This document shows, one piece after another, positions 42,887-56,599 of a stretch of DNA of 64,000 bases. The notes under the pieces are model-generated. The model was not told where the DNA came from, made no database searches, and saw only the letters and a program-made list of their open reading frames with translations. The stretch is taken from assembly GCA_947471745.1 (NCBI GenBank), contig CANJKZ010000092.1, positions 1,488,001-1,552,000 of the forward strand, read 5' to 3'. The stretch's first letter is position 1, and the number at the start of each line of letters is the position of its first letter. The translations under genes and the position numbers were made by a program. This stretch comes from Closterium sp. Naga37s-1. Taxonomy: Eukaryota; Streptophyta; Zygnematophyceae; Desmidiales; Closteriaceae.

Positions 42887-45800
42887 GAGAGGGGGCAGCG
42901 CGCCGCTCCTCACTCCTCCGAGTTTCCTCCGACAGAGGCTCCGCTGCAGACTCTCCACATGGACGTGTGGGGCCCAGCCCGCGTCTGTGGACAGGGTCAC
43001 GAGCGTTACTTCCTTCTGGTGGTTGACGACTACTCGCGTTACACCTCAGTCTTCCCCTTGCGCCGCAAGGGTGAGGTCACTAAGGTGTTGATCGACTGGA
43101 TCCGCGCTGCCCGTCTCCAGCTCAGAGAGAGTTTCGGCTCGGACTTTCCTGTTCTGCGTCTGCACTCCGACAGAGGTGGAGAGTTTTCCTCCGACCTTCT
43201 GCGAGCCTTCTGTCGTGCGGAGGGCATCCGCCAGACATTCACGCTTCCGGCCTCTCCACAGCAAAATGGGATTGCTGAGCGCCGCATTGGCATGATCATG
43301 GACGTCGCTCGTACGTCCATGATCCATGCGGCTGCTCCCCATTTTCTGTGGCCGTTTGCGGTTCAGTACGCGGCGCATCAGATCAACCTTCAGCCCCGGG
43401 TCTCGATGCCGGAGACCTCCCCCACTCTGCGGTGGACGGGGAAGGTTGGCGATGCGTCTGCGTTCCGTGTCTGGGGATCTCGAGCTTTCGTCCGCGACTT
43501 GTCTGCGGACAAGCTGTCCTCCCGTGCTGTTCCCTGCGTCTTCCTTGGCTTCCCCCCTGACGCGCCTGGCTGGCAGTTTTACCACCCCACCTCGCGCCGT
43601 GTTCTGTCCTCCCAGGACGTCACGTTTGACGAGTCGGTGCCGTACTACCGTCTCTTCCCCTACCGCGCTGCCCCCCTCCCCCCCCCGCCGCTCTTCCTCG
43701 TGCCAGGTCCCCCCCCGGTAGACCCCCTTCCCCCTCAGGGTCCTGCCCCCTCAGGTGTGTCTCAGGTAGACGCAGTCGAGCCTGTCGAGGTAGCTGTTGA
43801 CTCTGGTGCTGCTCGGGGTGCTGCGCCTGCGGGTGCCGGGTCTGGGGGTGCTGAGCATGAGCGTGCGGAGCCTGGGGGTGCTGGGACTGGGGGTGCTGAG
43901 TCTGGGGGTGCTGAGTCTGGGGTTGCTGAGTCTGGGGGTGCGGAGCCTGGGGGTGCGGAGCCTGGAGGTCCTTCGGGTGCTTCGCCTCGGCGGGAGCTAC
44001 CCTCTCCACAGGAGCTGCGCGAGTGGTTTGCTCGGCGTTGGAGTCGTGCTGCTGGAGCTGGTGTTGCTGCTGGTGCTGGAGGTTCTACTGCTGCTGGGGG
44101 TGCTGGAGCTACGGGTCCCAGAGGTGCTCGTACTGGAGGTACTGGAGCTGCTGGGCCTGGTGGTTCTACTGGTGCTGGACCTGCTGGAGGAGCTGGAGTT
44201 GGGGGTGCTGCTGGAGTAGGTGCTGCTGGGGGTACAGGAGCCGGTGCTGCTCCGTCTTCTGGTGGTCCTTTTGGCGCTGGAGCTGTTGGAGGTTCTGGAG
44301 CTGGAGGTGCTACTGGAGCTGGAGCTGGAGGTTCTGGAGCTGGAGGAGCTACTGGAGCCGGTGCTCCTGGAGCTGCTGGAGTTGGCGGTGCTGGTGCTGC
44401 TGGAGGTGCTACTGGAGCTGGTGGTGCTGCTGGATTCGGAGCTGACGCTGGGGGTGCTGGTGCTGTCCCTGCTGGTTCTGGAGGTGCTGCGCGGCCTCGG
44501 CCGCACTTCGTTCCCCTCCTTGAGCAGGTTCTTGGCCTTTCGCCTTCTTCTGGTCCTTCTCCTGCCTTAGAGTGTCCACCGTCCGTCCCGTCCGAGTCAC
44601 AGTTACAGCTGGCCTGTCCACTGCCTGCCCCTTCTCCCTACACTAGTCCTACTAGAGGTCTTGCTGAGCGTCGTGCGCCTGCGTCTCGCCCTGCGTCGCC
44701 TGTTCGTGCTGTTCGCGCTAGTCGTCGTGTTCCGCGTCAGCGTCCTCCTGCAGTCCCGGGCACGCATCAGATGGCACTGCGTCCTTCCACTGCTCCGCAG
44801 CGTGTCCCTTTGCCGTCTCCTCCAGAGTCCTCTCTTCCTGCTCTTGCTGACCCGGGGTCTGACTCTCTTCGTGCTGCCAGTCCTACTGTCAAGCGTCTCC
44901 TGGCTACTGTTGTCACTGACCCTTCCTTTGAGTCCACTGCTGCGTCTGCCTTAGTTGCTGAGCTTGTCGACTTCGCTGCTCATTGTCGTCTAAACTACGC
45001 CGCGAGTCTTGTTGCTGAGTCTGAGTCTGTCTGTCCTCCGTCCGTCGGGGGTGAGTGTGCTCTTAGCACGGACGTCCTTGAGGACAGGCAGGAGGAGTTC
45101 CAGTGTTTTGCTGCTGCTGTACCTCATCTCGTGTCCATGCTGATTGCCCCTGAGGGAGACCCGGATGCACCAGACATCTCGACTCCTCGATCGTACGCTG
45201 AGGCGATCGAGGGTCCCTACTCCTCACAGTGGCAGTCAGCCATGGACGCAGAGATGGCTTCCTGGAGGGCCACAGGCACTTACGTCGACGAGGTTTCCCC
45301 TCCTGGGGCGAACATCGTCAGTGGCATGTGGATTTTCAGGGTGAAGCGGCCGCCGGGTTCTCCGCCTGTCTTCAAGGCGCGTTACGTTGCTTGAGGCTTC
45401 AGTCAGCGACAGGGAGTTGACCTCTTCCAGACCTTCTCCCCGACCCCGAAGATGACCACTCTTCGGGTTCTGCTGCACGTCGCTGCTCAGCGTGACTACG
45501 AGCTTCACTCTCTTGACTTCAGCACTGCTTTCCTACAGGGCAGCCTGCACGAGGAGATCTGGCTGTGCCGCCCACCTGGCTTCACTGGGTCGTTTCCTCC
45601 TGGTACCCAGTGGAGCCTCCGGCGGCCAGTCTACGGTCTCCGCCAGGCGCCCCGTGAGTGGCACGACACACTGAGGACTACACTTGCGGCTCTTGGGTTT
45701 GCTCCTTCTACTGCCGACCCGTCGCTGTTTCTGCACACCGACACCTCTTTGCCGCCGTTCTACATCCTCGTGTACGTCGACGACTTGGTCTTTGCCACTG

Positions 45801-46932
45801 CTGACACTGCTGGACTCGCCCACGTGAAGTCCGAGCTGCAGAAGAGACACACGTGCACAGACCTGGGTGAACTGCGCAGCTACCTTGGCTTGCAGATCAC
45901 CCGGGACAGAGCATAGCGCACCATTACCCTGACTCAGTCACACATGGTGCAGCAGGTCCTTCAGCGCTTCGACTTCACGTACTCCTCGCCTCAGGCCACT
46001 CCTCTGTCTACTCGCCACTCGCTCTCAGCTCTGCCTTCGGATGAGTCCGTAGAGTCGAGTGGCCCGTACCCAGAGCTTGTTGGCTGCCTCATGTACCTGA
46101 TGACCTGCACACGACCTGACCTTGCATACCCTCTTAGCATCCTGTCACGCTATGTTGCTCCTGGGAGACACCGACCAGAGCACATGGCTGCAGCGAAGAG
46201 GGTGTTACGCTACTTGTGCAGTACGTCGGGCATGGGGCTAGTGCTTGGAGGGCGGTGTTCAGTGGTCCTCACAGTTCACGCAGACGCTTCTTGGGCTGAC
46301 GACCAGGCTACGCAGCGGTCGTCACAGGGTTACACCTTCAGCCTTGGTTCTGGCTCTGTTTCGTGGCGGTCTACCTGCTCGTCTTCTGTTCTCGGCTCCA
46401 GCTGTGAGGCCGAGATCTACGCGGGGGCCATGGCTGCACAGGAGTTGCGCTGGCTCACCTACCTGCTGACTGACCTAGGAGAGCCGCCTCGTTCTCCTCC
46501 AGTTCTGTACGTAGACAACAAGGCCATGTTGGCCTTGTGTCGGGAGCACAGACTGGAGCACAGAACGAAGCACATTGCTCTTTGCTACTTCCTTGCTCGT
46601 GAGCTACAGCAGCGTGGTCAGCTGCGCCTTGCTTACGTGGCCTCTCAGGCCAACACTGCTGATATCTTTACCAAGGCACTTCAGCCTTGTGATCATCAGC
46701 GCTTTTGTACGATGTTAGGTCTTGTGCCTACTTGGCCTTACTTGCTTACTTCTTGACCTTGCTTGTACTGTGTTCTATATATACCTGCACTTGCTTGTTT
46801 ACCTTTATATATATGATCCTGCATGTGAACTGGCCTTGTGGCCTTGAACCTGTGCTCGGAATGTGTGGTGACGTTGTGATCCACCCTGAGCTTGCTTTGC
46901 TTTGCTTGACTGGTCTTGTGACCCCTTGTTCT

Positions 46933-46953
46933 CCCCCACTTTGCCTATGGGGG
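46933..46953 (+). promoter_or_regulatory. Polypurine-tract hairpin of G
   Basis: Same C5A / TG5 stem and CTTTGCCTA loop as A and B, two bases before the LTR. Confidence 0.6.
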
Positions 46954-46955
46954 TG

Positions 46956-47086
46956 TGTCAGACTTATATGCTATAGTCTGTGTAGGCTGTAGTGGGGTAG
47001 ACAATATGGGGTACAACAATTTTAGGTTCTCCTACTTGTACCCACCTGTTTCCTAAGGCATTCATTTCCTTGTTCTTATTCTCACA
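46956..47086 (+). repeat. 3' LTR of G
   Basis: 131 bp, followed by ACTCT and the continuation of F. Confidence 0.93.
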
Positions 47087-47224
47087 ACTCTCGAGCAAGA
47101 AAGTAACAAGGAGTAATGTGCTTCGTTTTGTGCTCCAGTCTCTGCTCCCGACACAAGGCAATCATGGCCTTGTTGTCGACGTACAGAACTGGAGGAGAAC
47201 GAGGCCGCTCACCTAAGTCGGTCA

Positions 47225-47452
47225 TGTTGGAGAAGGCTAGTGTTCGCTTTGCATTTTATTTTGGTTCATCTCAGTTTCATTTCTGGTTCATCTTAGGTTC
47301 ACTTTGCAGTTCGTCTGTGCATTGAACACGCCTTAGGTTTAGTTGGGGTTTCCCAACCCTATCTTTCAAATGTCTCTCGACACTTTCTCTAGTGTAACTT
47401 TTTCGACCTCACCTAAAATCTCTCGCCATCCATGGCTCCTCTATTCATAACA
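47225..47452 (+). repeat. 5' LTR of J
   Basis: 228 bp, TGTTGGAGAA to TTCATAACA, immediately followed by the primer site. Partner not in window. Confidence 0.8.
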
Positions 47453-47466
47453 TGGTATTCAGAGCG
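47453..47466 (+). other. Primer-binding site of J
   Basis: TGGTATTCAGAGCG; initiator-Met tRNA type. Confidence 0.75.
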
Positions 47467-48237
47467 TAGTCCTAGGCGTTTCCTTTTTATCCGCATCTCT
47501 TAGAATGTTATCAGGCCCTTAGGCCATTTCCGCGCTACTTAGCTAGACGATTTTTATTTTCTCTATTTTCTCATTTCTGTCCTGTCATTCTTAGCATCCG
47601 CACGGTTCTCTTCATTATAGTCACGCGGATGCTCTAATCCATTACGTAGCGCGCCTCCCTACCGTTCATATCACCCTCCCGTGCCTTCCCTCTTCGTCGC
47701 GCCTCCACCTCCTCGCGTTTCCGACGGTAGCGCACCGGTTTCAGCCCGTCGCGCTCAGCCGTTCCCCCCCCCTCCGTCCCGTCGCGCGCGCATTGCACTC
47801 TCGTCGACGCGCGCGCTTCGCACCGTCTAGCAGCGCGCGCGCCTGCCTCCCCTTGCGGCGCGCCCTGCCCTTTCTTAATCCGCCCCCTCCCTCACCCTCC
47901 TCCTCCTTTCTTCTCTCCCTTGTGCTTCCCCCACTATCTCACCTCTTCCTCCTCCTCTTTTCTCTCCTCATCTGCTGCAGCTAGTAACTAATTGTGGCGC
48001 GTCCTGCCCTTCCAACAAGAACCCGCCCTTCCCACAAATCTGCCCCTTCACCATCCTCCTCCTCTCCTCTCTCCATCTAGTTCCCCCTCCACTATCTCAC
48101 CCCCCCTTTCCTCCACCTCTTTCCTCTCCTCATCTGCTATAGCTGGTAGCTGATTGTGTTTGTTGCTCTTCCACCACTTTCCTCCTAAATATCCTCCCCT
48201 CAACTGCTCAACTGCAAACTCCCTCACCATTCTCCCT

Positions 48238-48605
48238 CCTCCTCTTGTTTCTCCCTTCAGCGACGCAGCAGCAGACTACTTCGCCGCTATCCCTCCTCTT
48301 ATTTCTCCCCTCAGCGGCGCAGCAGCAGACTACTCCGCCCATATTTCTCCGCCTCTTATTTCTCCCCTCAGCGGCGCAGCAGCAGAATACTCCGCCCATA
48401 TTTCCTCCGCCTCTTATTTCTCCCCTCAGCGGAGCAGTAGCAGACTACTCCGCCTTTATTCCTCTGCCTCTTATTTCTCCCTTCATCTGCTCAGCAGCAG
48501 ACTACTCCGTCCCTATTCCTCCGCCTCTTATTTCTCCCCTCAGCGGCGCAGCAGCAGACTACTCCGCCCATATTCCTCCGCCTCTTATTTCTCCCCTCAG
48601 CTGCT
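48238..48605 (+). repeat. 57-bp tandem repeat in J
   Basis: About six to seven copies of a unit of 54-58 bp that contains CCTCTTATTTCTCCCCTCAG and GCGCAGCAGCAGACTACTCC. It stands in the leader/gag position of J. Open in more than one frame; no protein family recognised. Confidence 0.85.
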
Positions 48606-49016
48606 CTGCTTCTGTCTCCTTCCCCTCCTATGGCGCCCATTCTTACGACTCCCTCTCTTCCTCGCCGTTACCGCCCTCTCCCTCCTGCTGATGTCCCTCA
48701 TCCCTTACCCCTCCTTCTCCTACCATACGCGTCATCTGCTCCCCTCTCTCCCACTTGGACCGCCTCTCCCTTTTGCCGCTGGACGTCTCCTCCTGTCTCG
48801 TTTCTACAGTCTCACCAGCGTCTCCAGTCCCCTGCCCCGCCATCGCTTTCCGTCGCGACTCCTGGTGCTGATGCTTTTCCCTCTGCTCTCAGTGTGACCA
48901 TGCCTTCTTATGCTAGCATTCTTGGTGCTTCTCCTCTTATAGACCCTTGCTTTGCCGTGCCATTTCTTCCTTCTGCTCCTAGCATTGTCTCTCCACATCC
49001 CTGCTCTACGGTTGCT

Positions 49017-49017
<1 letters not shown>

Positions 49018-49097
<80 letters not shown>
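49018..49097. repeat. (CT)n microsatellite, about 80 bp
   Basis: About 40 perfect CT dinucleotides just before the protease-coding part of J. The length is likely to vary between individuals and between assemblies. Confidence 0.97.
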
Positions 49098-49099
<2 letters not shown>

Positions 49100-50454
49100 T
49101 GCACCTTGGACTTTGTCCTCGACAGTGGTGCTACTGACTCTGTTTTTCGTGATGCCGGTGTTCTTCGTTACTTTCCCCGCCCTCTCTTTATTCATGGAGC
49201 TGGGGAGACCATGACCCTGACATGCACCGGCACCTCCTCTCTTCCCTGTCCTGCCTCCCCCTCTGGCGCAGTCACTAGCCTCTTGGTGTGCGAGCGAGTT
49301 TCCCCGCAGGTGAACTCTACTGTGTTCTTCATTACCAAAACCGGCACCTCGCTCGTTTCACCCTTTCCCCTACCTCTCATCTCTATACCCTCCGTGTTTC
49401 TCTCCCCTCGTCTACGCATCACACTTCCCCTGCTTCCGCTCCACCCATTTCCTCTTGCGACTTTCTCTCTCTCACCCAACCTACCCTTCTTCTCCATGAT
49501 CGTCTCGGCCACCCAAACTTCCCTCTCCTCAGCATGGTCCATTCGAAGCTGCTTCATGATCTTCCATCCTCTTTCCCGCCCCTTCCTCCCTCTCCCGCCC
49601 CTTTATGCACTCCTTGTGGTCAAGCCAAGCTCTCTCAGTCTCCTCATCCTTCTTCCCCTTCTGCCTCCCCCCAGCCTCTTGATCTCGTGCATATGGACCT
49701 TTGAGGTCCCTCCCCAATTGCTTCCCGACAAGGTCATCGTTACTTTCTCCTTCTCGTTGATGACCATTTTCGCCTTGCCACTGTCTATCCTCTTCGTGCC
49801 AAATCTGACGCCCCTTCCCTCATCATTCGTTGGGCTGAACAGGCTCGCCTTCGCTTCAAGCGTCCTGTCACGCGTCTCCACTCCGATGGTGGTGGCGAGT
49901 TCTTTAATCATTCTCTCTCATCTTACTGCTCCTCTCATGGCATTCGCCAAACCTCAACCCTCCCACACTCTCCTGAAGAGAATGGTGTTGCTGAGCATCG
50001 CAATCGCACTTTCATGGAGATCACTCAATGTCTCTTCACCATGCTTCCGCTCCCCACTCTCTTTGGAGCTACGCTCTTGTTCATTCAACTCTTCTCTCCA
50101 ACCTTCGCCCTCATCCCCTTCGCCCCACCATTAACCCCTTTCAGCTTTGGACGGGCCGCCAGCCCTCTGCTTGCCCTCTTTGGGTGTGGGGCTGTGTCGC
50201 TCATGTCCTCGTCAATCCAGCTGATCGGGCACGTCAGGGTGGGAAACTCGCTCCTAAGACGCAACTCTGTGCATTCATTGGCATCAACTCTGATTGCCCG
50301 GGCTACCTTTTCTATGCTCCCTCCTCTCAGCAGCTCATTCGCAGCCAGGATGTTATCTTTGAAGAGACTCGCTCTCCATTCCTCACTCCCCCTCCCACCC
50401 GTCCTTCTCCTTCTCTCCATTGGTTTGACTTTGATCCGCGTCCAGACATGATCA

Positions 50455-50675
50455 CGCGAGGCGAGTTCTGCATCGACTCACCGCCTCGACTCGGATTTTT
50501 ATCGAGTCGAGTATCTGTGTTCAGGGATTTGACTCGTGACGAGTCGAGTCAAGTCAGGCTTGTCGGATTTGGTGATGCATCGCTGGCTCGGCCCTGGAGT
50601 CGCCGAGTCAGCGTTGACTCGACCCGACTTCGGCTCGTACGAGTCTTTGTGCGGAGACGAGTCGAGTGACTCGAT
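50455..50675. repeat. Left subterminal repeats of K
   Basis: Cluster of GACTCG/CGAGTC motifs (for example GACGAGTCGAGTC near 50537) within about 230 bp of the left end. In hAT elements subterminal repeats are transposase binding sites; here that role is inferred from position and mirror image at the right end. Confidence 0.8.
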
Positions 50676-50849
50676 GCCACTAAGAACAGGGGTGTGGTGG
50701 TTGTTATGTATACCTACCCTAAACTCCCTACTGCTACATCGAAACACGTGTAAGCTGACTAGGAAACCAACTTGTTATTTCACAGGTGGATTTTGACCAA
50801 GAGTCACGAAATGAGCTTACTGTGAATTGGGATGTGAATTGCCACGCCG

Positions 50850-50983
50850 TGTTAGAATCTAGCAGCATGAATGAATGAACTATGAAAGAGTTGGGTACAA
50901 ATATAAAACCCTAAAGTGGGCTGTACCCCATATTGGCTACCCCACTACAGCCTAAACATATATAGCAGATATAACATTTGACA
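50850..50983 (-). repeat. 3' LTR of I
   Basis: 134 bp; minus strand begins TGTCAAATG and ends CTAACA. Confidence 0.93.
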
Positions 50984-50985
50984 CA

Positions 50986-51006
50986 CCCCCATAGGCAAAG
51001 TGGGGG
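50986..51006 (-). promoter_or_regulatory. Polypurine-tract hairpin of I
   Basis: Same C5A / TG5 stem and loop as in A, B and G, adjacent to the 3' LTR on the minus strand. Confidence 0.6.
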
Positions 51007-54000
51007 AGAGCAAGGGGTCACAAGACCAGTCAAGAGAAGCAAAGCAAGCTCAGGGTGGATCACAACGTCACCACACACACTGAGCACAAGTAAAGGGCCA
51101 CAAGGCCAGTTCACATGCAGAGGTATATATGCAACAACAACAGCACAGTGATCTCTACCTAGCAGAACAGGCATGCAGGTATATATATATAGATCACAGT
51201 ACAAGCAAAGTCTACAGCAAGTGAGGCAAAGTGGGCACAAGGCCTAACAAAGTGCAGAAACGCTGATGATCACCAGACGGAAGTGCCTTGGTGAATATAT
51301 CAGCAGTGTTGGCCCGAGTGGCCACGTGAGCAAGACGAAGCTGACCACGCTGCTGCAACTCTCGAGCCAGGAAATAACATAGAGCAATGTGCTTTCTGCG
51401 CTCCAGTCTGTGCTCCTGACACAAGGCAATGGCGGCCTTGTTGTCGACGTACAGTACTAGAGGAGAACGAGGCCGCTCTCCCAAGTCGGCCAGCAGGTAG
51501 GTGAGCCAGCGTAACTCCTGTGCAGCCATGGCTGTGGCGTAGATCTCAGCCTCACAACTGGAGCTGAGAACAGAAGACGAGCGTGTAGAACGCCAAGAAA
51601 CTGAACCAGAGCCAAGGCTGAAGGTGTAACCCTGTGACGACCGCTGCGTAGCCTGGTCGTCAACCCAAGAAGCGTCTTAGTGCCCGGTGAAGACAACGTC
51701 GCTCCGTCCTCCAAGCACGAGCCCCATGCCCGATGTACTGCACAAGTAGCGTAGTACCCTCTTAGCAGCATCCATGTGCACCTTTCGGTGCCGACTAGGA
51801 GCTACGTAGCGTGCCAGAAGGCCAAGAGGGTACGCAAGGTCAGGACGAGTGCAGGTCATCAGGTACATGAGGCAGCCCACTAGCTCTGGGTAAGGACCAC
51901 TCGGCTCTACGGACTCGTCCGAAGGTGGAGCTGAGAGCGAGTGACCTGTAGCCAGAGGAGTGGGCTGTGCCGAGGACCAGGTGAAGCCGAAGCGCTGAAG
52001 GACCTGCTGCACCATGCGTGACTGAGTCAGTGTGATGGTGCGGCGTGCTCTATCCCGGGTGATCTGCAAGCCAAGGTAGCTACGCAGTTTACCCAGGTCT
52101 GTGCACGTGTGTCTCTTCTGCAGCTCCGACTTCACCATGGCGAGAGCCTCAGTGTCAGCAGTGGCAAAGACCAAGTCGTCGACGTACACGAGGATGTAGA
52201 ACGGCGGCAGCGACGTGTCGGTGCGCAGAAACAACGACGGGTCAGCAGTCGACGGAGCAAACCCAAGAGATGCCAGTGTAGTCCTCAGTGTGTCGTGCCA
52301 CTCACGTGGTGCCTAGCGGAGACCGTAGACTGGCCGCCGGAGGCTCCACTGGGTACCAGGAGGGAAAGACCCAGTGAAGCCAGGAGGGCGGCGCAGCCAG
52401 ATCTCCTCGTGCAGGCTGCCCTGTAAGAAAGCTGTGCTGAAGTCAAGAGAGTGAAGCTCGTAGTCACGCTGAGCGGCAACGTGCAGCAGCACCCGAAGAG
52501 TGGTCATCTTCGGGGTGGGGGAGAAGGTCTGAAAGAAGTCTACTCCCTCTCGCTGACTGAAAACTCGAGCAACGTAACGAGCCTTGAAGACAGGCGGAGA
52601 ACCTGGCGGCCGCTTCACCCTGAAAATCCACATGCCACTGACAATGTTCGCCCCAGGAGGGGGAACCTCGTCAACATAAGTGCCTGTGGACTTCCAGAAT
52701 GCCATCTCTGCGTCCATGGCTGTCTGCCACTGAGAGGAGTACTCACCCGCGATCGCCTCAGCGTAAGAGCGCGGGGTCGGGATGTCTGGTGCATCCGGGT
52801 CTCCCTCAGGGGCAAGCAGCATGGACACGAGATGAGGCGCAGCGGCTGCAAGACACTCAAGGTCCTCCTGCCTGTCTTCAAGGACGTCCGTGCCAAGAGC
52901 ACACTCACCCCCGACGGACGGAGGACAGATAGACTCAGACTCAGCAACAAGACTCGCGGCGTAGTCTAGACGACAGTGAGCAGCAAAGTCAACAAGCTCA
53001 GCGACTAAGGCAGACGCAACAGCAGACTCAAACGACGTGTCAGTAACTGTGGCTAGCAGACGCGTGACAGTAGGGTGAGCAGCACGGGTGCGGTCAGACT
53101 CAGGCTCAGGAACGGTAGGCAGAGAAGACGCAGGAGGGGACGGCAGGGGAACACGCTGCGGAGGAGAGGAAGGACGACGGATTACGAGGTGGGTGCCGGT
53201 GACAGCCGGCTGACGCGAACGAGGAACACGACGACCAGGACGACAAGAACGGACAGGCGAGACAGGACGCGATGCAGGCTCACAACGCTCTGTAAGACCC
53301 CCTGTCTGCTCAGTGTAAGGAGAAGGAGCAGGCAGCAGTGAGCCATGCTGTAACGGAAGACCAGTAGACGAAGGGAAACTAAGAACCTAGCGAGGTACAG
53401 AGTCCGACGGTGGCTGAGACGACGGAGACGGTGGAGCGAAGAACAGGCGCGGCTGTGCAGCGCCACCAGCACCAGCAGCTCCAGCACCCCCAGCAGCTCC
53501 AGCACCTCCAGCACCTCCAGAACCCTCAGCGCCAGCTTGTCCAGGACCAGCTCCACCAGCAGCAGCACCCCCAGAACCGGCACCTCCAGTTCCAGGGTCT
53601 CCAGTCTCAGTGTCTCCAGTAGCAGTACCCCCAGACCCAGGGTCTCCAGCAGTAGTACCCTCAGCCTCAGCACCTCTAGCCCCAGCAGCTCCAGTACCTC
53701 TAGTACGAGCACCTCCGGGACCAGCACCACTCCCAGCTCCAGTGACGCCAACAGAAGTACCTCCAGCGGTAGAGCCCCAAGCTCCAGAAGCGCGACCCTG
53801 ACGGCGACCGTACCAGTCGTGCAGCTGCTGTGAGGTGAGAGGCACACGCGGACGAAGGCGGCTACTCCAAGGAGACCGCGCAACAGCAGACTCAGAACCC
53901 TCAGCGCCAGCACCCGCAGCAGCTCCAGAACCTCCAGTGCCAGCACCCGCAGCAGCTCCAGAACCTCCAGCGCCAGCACCCTCAGCAGCTCCAGAACCTC

Positions 54001-56599
54001 CAGCAGAAACAACTCCAGTAGTAGAGACACCAGCACCAGCGCCTCCCGCAGTAGGGCCCCTAGCTCCAGCAGCGCGACCCAGACGGCTAGCGTACCACTC
54101 ACGCAGCTGCTGTGGGGAGAGAGGGAGTCGACGACGAGAGTGCAGCGGAAAGGTACCAGCACAGCGACTGCGGAGACGGCCGCCCCAGGGAGACTGCTCA
54201 CCAGACGCCTCAGCGCCCCCAGGTGCAGCACCCCCAGACTCAGTACCCCCAGGCTCAGCACCCCCAGACTCCTCACGTCCAGGCTCAGCACCTCCAGTCT
54301 CCTCACCCCCAGGCTCCGCACCTCCAGGCTCCGCACCCCCAGGCTCAGCACCCCCAGGCTCCGCACCCCCAGGCTCCGCACCCCCAGGCTCAGCACCCCC
54401 AGAAGCAGTACCCCGAGCAGGACCACCCTCAGCAGGACGTGAGTCACCACTGACCTCAACCGGCGCAGTCAAGGGAGGAGGGTTTACCTGAGACACACCT
54501 GAAGGAGCAGGACCGGGAGCGGGGAGGGGGTCTACATGGGGAGCACCTGGAGCGAGGAAGAACGGCGGGGGGGGGAGAGGGGCAGCGCGGTAGGGGAAGA
54601 GACGGTAAAAGGGAACCGACTCGTCGAACGTGACGTCCTGGGAGGGGAAGACACGGCGCGAGGTGGGGTGGTAAAACTGCCAACCAGGCGCGTCAGGGAC
54701 AAAGCCAAGGAAGACACAGGGAACAGCGCGGGCGGAGAGCTTGTCCGCGGTGGTATCGCGGACAAAGGCACGAGCACCCCAGACCCGGAAACACGACGCA
54801 TCGCCAACCTTCCCCGTCCACAGCAGGGTGGGCGAGGTCTCCGGCAAGGAGACACGGGGCCAGAGGTTGAGCTGATGCGCGGCGTACCGGACCGCAAACG
54901 GCCACAGAAAATGGGGGGCAGCCGCATGGATCATGGAGGTACGAGCGACCTCCATGACTAAGCCAATGCGGCGCTCAGCAACCCCATTCTGCTGCGGAGA
55001 GGCCGGAAGCGTGAACGTCTGGCGGATGCCGTGCTCCGCACAGAAGGCTGCCAAGAGGCCGGAGGAAAACTCCCCACCTCTATCAGAGTGCAGACGCAGG
55101 ACGGGAAAGTCCGACTGGAACCGCTCGCGGAGCTGGAGACGAGCAGCGCGGATCCAAGGGATCAAAACATCAGGGACCTCACCCTTGGTGCGCAAGGGGA
55201 AGACCATGGTGTAGCGCGTGTAGTCGTCGACGACCAGCAGGAAGTACCGCTCGTGGCCCTGTCCACGGACGCGGGCTGGGCCCCACACGTCCAGGTGGAG
55301 AGTCTGCAGGGGAGCCTCTGTGGGAGGGAACGAGGAGGAGTGAGGATCGGCGCGCTGCCGCCCCTCGACACAGGGAAGACAGGGAGGAGCAGGCGAGGGT
55401 GGGAGGGGAGGGAGAACCCTGGGAAGACCAGAGACAAGGACATGGCGGTGCATGCTACGAAGGCGCTGCACCGAGGGGTGACCAAGGCGGTGGTGCCAAA
55501 GGAGGGTCTGGTGCGACAAAGCGCGACACGAGCAGGGGGCCGCTAGCTGACCTGACGCAAACGCAGACGCAGCGACCTGAGGGGACTCAGTGGTCAGTGT
55601 GTCAGTGTGAAGGTAGCCAGGTGACGGCCCGTCTGAGCACACGTGCAGTGTGTCACACGCTCGTAGGCAGGGGTGAACTGGTGAACACCCGCGTCCTGGA
55701 GCGGAGAACCCGCCACCAAGTTCGTAGAGAACGAGGGGAGGTAAAGACCCGACAGTGTGCCGGACGGGACAGCAGGACATGGGAGGACAGTGGAGGAGGT
55801 CGCACGGACTGGACCCCCAGAGGGGTCTGCCAGGGAGACTAGAACTGGCCGACTGAGCGGCGTGAGGGTGGTGCTGTCGCGAAAGAAGGAGCGAGAAGCA
55901 CCTAAGTCAAGTGTGAAGGTGTACAAGGCCTCAGCAGGCGCAGTACCAGAGAGAGGAGACTCACCAGCACCTGAAGCAGCAGCCTCACCAGTACCTAGAG
56001 CAGGAGACACACTAGTCCCTGGAGCAGTAGCCTCACCAGCACCTAGAGCAGCAGGCTCTATACATGGGTCAGGCGCTACGCACAGGTAACAGTCACGGCC
56101 AGCAATAGTAGGCAATGCATACATGGCAGTGAGAATAGCATCATAGTCAAGAGCATAGATATCTACCCTCTGTCCAAGCAGCTCCAGCTAGGTGGGGAGC
56201 TCAGCCTCGTCGCCAAACTCAGTACGCCAGGCGTCGCTCAGACGGGCGAAGCAGCGGGACTGTGTGTGACTAAGCGTCCCGCAAGCGTGACCAGTCCGAT
56301 CACCTGTGCGAATGACGTACGGGCAGCGAACGGTACTCAAAGACCCTCTACTCTGAGCGTACCACTCACGAAGCTGCCGGGGCGTGAGAGACTCGCGCGG
56401 ACATCGCTGGAGCTGCATCTGGCCACCGCCAGTAGCAGTAGTAGCAGCGGCAACAGCAGTAGCAGCAGTCGCAGCAGTAGTAGCGCGGCCACCCCTACAA
56501 CCCCAACTAGCGTACCACTCACGAAGCTGCTGGGGCGTGAGGGACTTACATGGACGTCGCTGGAGCTGCATCTGGCCACCGCCAGTAGCAGCAGTAGCA

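Larger units (their letters stand above)
33804..47086 (+). mobile_element. Ty1/copia LTR retrotransposon G (young, broken, hosts H)
   Basis: Two 131-bp LTRs with about one difference, flanked by AATCT and ACTCT (target duplication with one change). Primer site 33935; long GC-rich leader to about 35190; short gag-like region with two PQQLREWY modules and a Cx13Cx4Hx4C knuckle (35195-35530); protease about 35845-36060; integrase zinc domain about 36290-36460; then, after element H, integrase core about 42940-43600, linker with GGAEP arrays about 43640-45050, RT about 45180-46150, RNase H about 46250-46700. No UBN2-like capsid domain is seen. It has a few breaks besides the H insertion. It inserted into the RNase H region of F. 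Confidence 0.93.
33252..47224 (-). mobile_element. Ty1/copia LTR retrotransposon F (fragment, split by G and J)
   Basis: Minus strand, A-family. Visible pieces: 3' LTR 33252-33374, 3' untranslated part and end of RNase H 33375-33803, then, after the insertion of G, more RNase H at 47087-47224, where J enters. The join is plain: the RNase H sequence at 33803 continues at 47087 as it does in I (about 51355-51480). The rest of F, if present, lies beyond J and outside the window. Broken; only its 3' end can be assessed. Confidence 0.85.

Noticed and set aside
49018-49097. CT run as polypyrimidine tract of an intron in J
   Set aside because: A 40-unit perfect dinucleotide run is better explained as a microsatellite; no matching donor or exon structure.
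50443-50849. Sequence after 50450 as a continuation of the J protein
   Set aside because: The open frame runs on, but its sequence is the subterminal repeat of hAT element K; the 8-bp duplication and inverted ends show where J stops.
53182-54491. Long open frames on both strands in the linker of I, and similar ones in A, B and G
   Set aside because: They come from 15-bp repeats and GC-rich third positions in the linker of a minus-strand copia frame.
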